From Bacteroidota bacterium (GTDB taxonomy: Bacteria; Bacteroidota; Bacteroidia; J057; JAJTIE01), in the NCBI GenBank assembly GCA_019638695.1, contig JAHBTG010000017.1, forward strand, positions 1-43,735: DNA of 43,735 bases, read 5' to 3'. The notes under the pieces were generated by a model. It did not search any database. It saw only the letters and a program-made list of their open reading frames with translations, and was not told the DNA's origin. Below are positions 43,556-43,735 of the stretch, in pieces; positions within the stretch are counted from its first letter, which is position 1; every line of letters begins with the position of its first letter. The translations under genes and the position numbers were made by a program.

Positions 43556-43735
43556 CTACTGCGGCTTGTTGTAGAAGAAGGTAAAGAAGACCAGCGCCTG
43601 AGACTCCGTCACCCCATCCAGCTTGAGCAAGGTGTTGTAGTTGTAGTCCTGGATCTTGTCTGACTCCAGGTGACCCAGTGTGTAATGGTTGCCATCTTGT
43701 ATGCGATTGCGGCAAAAGAGGTAGGTGAGCGTTTT
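43556..43735 (-). CDS. C-terminal fragment of an unrecognised protein, 5' end outside window
   Basis: 59 residues up to a TAG (complement of 43556-43558), open to the window edge: KTLTYLFCRNRIQDGNHYTL, then about 19 mixed residues, then KLDGVTESQALVFFTFFYNKPQ. It is rich in aromatic residues near the end. No family was recognised. The frame could be real, as host-like codons and the absence of stops suggest, but it is too short to judge. Confidence 0.4.
   Translation of the reverse strand, partial: KTLTYLFCRNRIQDGNHYTLGHLESDKIQDYNYNTLLKLDGVTESQALVFFTFFYNKPQ

Larger units (their letters stand above)
37537..43735. mobile_element. Probable integrated island carrying an Iet defence operon, right end beyond window
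   Basis: From the att-like site rightwards the window holds an integrase, an AT-rich two-gene defence operon and IS110 debris. An intact tmRNA/tRNA copy expected at the far end was not found up to 43735. The left boundary is inferred from the core site and terminator; the right boundary is unknown. Confidence 0.5.

Noticed and set aside
1-43735. CRISPR array, rRNA or complete tRNA/tmRNA genes
   Set aside because: No regularly spaced direct repeats and no T-loop/cloverleaf-like sequence was found by eye; the tmRNA-like 3' end at 37533-37550 is only a fragment.

Overview
This window comes from a member of the Bacteroidota with fairly high GC, probably an environmental relative of the Chitinophagales or Saprospirales. 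The evidence is a large TonB-dependent receptor, two secreted proteins with type IX secretion (T9SS) C-terminal signals, a PorV/PorQ-family protein, a SiaB/SiaC pair, an OstA-like protein, and several promoters of the Bacteroidota type (TTTG, about 19 bases, TAnnTTTG). The assignment rests on gene content and promoter style only.

Layout. 1-9391 (+): 3' part of a TonB-dependent receptor, a 1389-residue secreted protein, a PorV/PorQ-like protein, greA and a HIT hydrolase. 9405-12912 (-): a run reading siaB, siaC, a coiled-coil membrane protein, a glycosyltransferase and an SPFH protein, led by a consensus promoter at 13021-13051. 13146-19320 (+): methylmalonyl-CoA mutase small subunit, PAP2 phosphatase, M23/LysM peptidase, lipoprotein, DMT exporter and OstA-like protein. 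19352-21046 (-): PAS sensor kinase, divergent from a phosphohexomutase (21212-22615). 22628-23587 (-): radical SAM protein. A DnaA-box cluster (23673-23762) precedes dnaB (23879-25465). 25481-27414: an AT-rich three-gene cassette (STAS/HATPase-like protein, DUF4325 protein, two-TM protein) lies between dnaB and a 2,4-dienoyl-CoA-reductase-like gene. 28282-28887: repeats and terminators. 28888-34239 (-): a giant T9SS cargo protein. 34338-37261 (+): TPR membrane protein and FAD-dependent reductase.

From about 37537 to the right edge the DNA looks like an integrated island. It has a recombinase-type core site next to a terminator, resembling the 3' end of a tmRNA gene, then a tyrosine recombinase, a two-gene AAA ATPase/subtilase operon that matches the Iet (IetA/IetS) anti-phage family, and IS110 debris.

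The best candidate for an undescribed system is the AT-rich cassette at 25466-27432. It pairs an N-terminal STAS-like region and a GHKL-type ATP-binding fold with a separate DUF4325 STAS-like protein and a small membrane protein, and has its own internal consensus promoter. The second is the SiaB/SiaC operon with its coiled-coil membrane partner. The third is the pair of inverted DnaA boxes abutting the dnaB -7 element.
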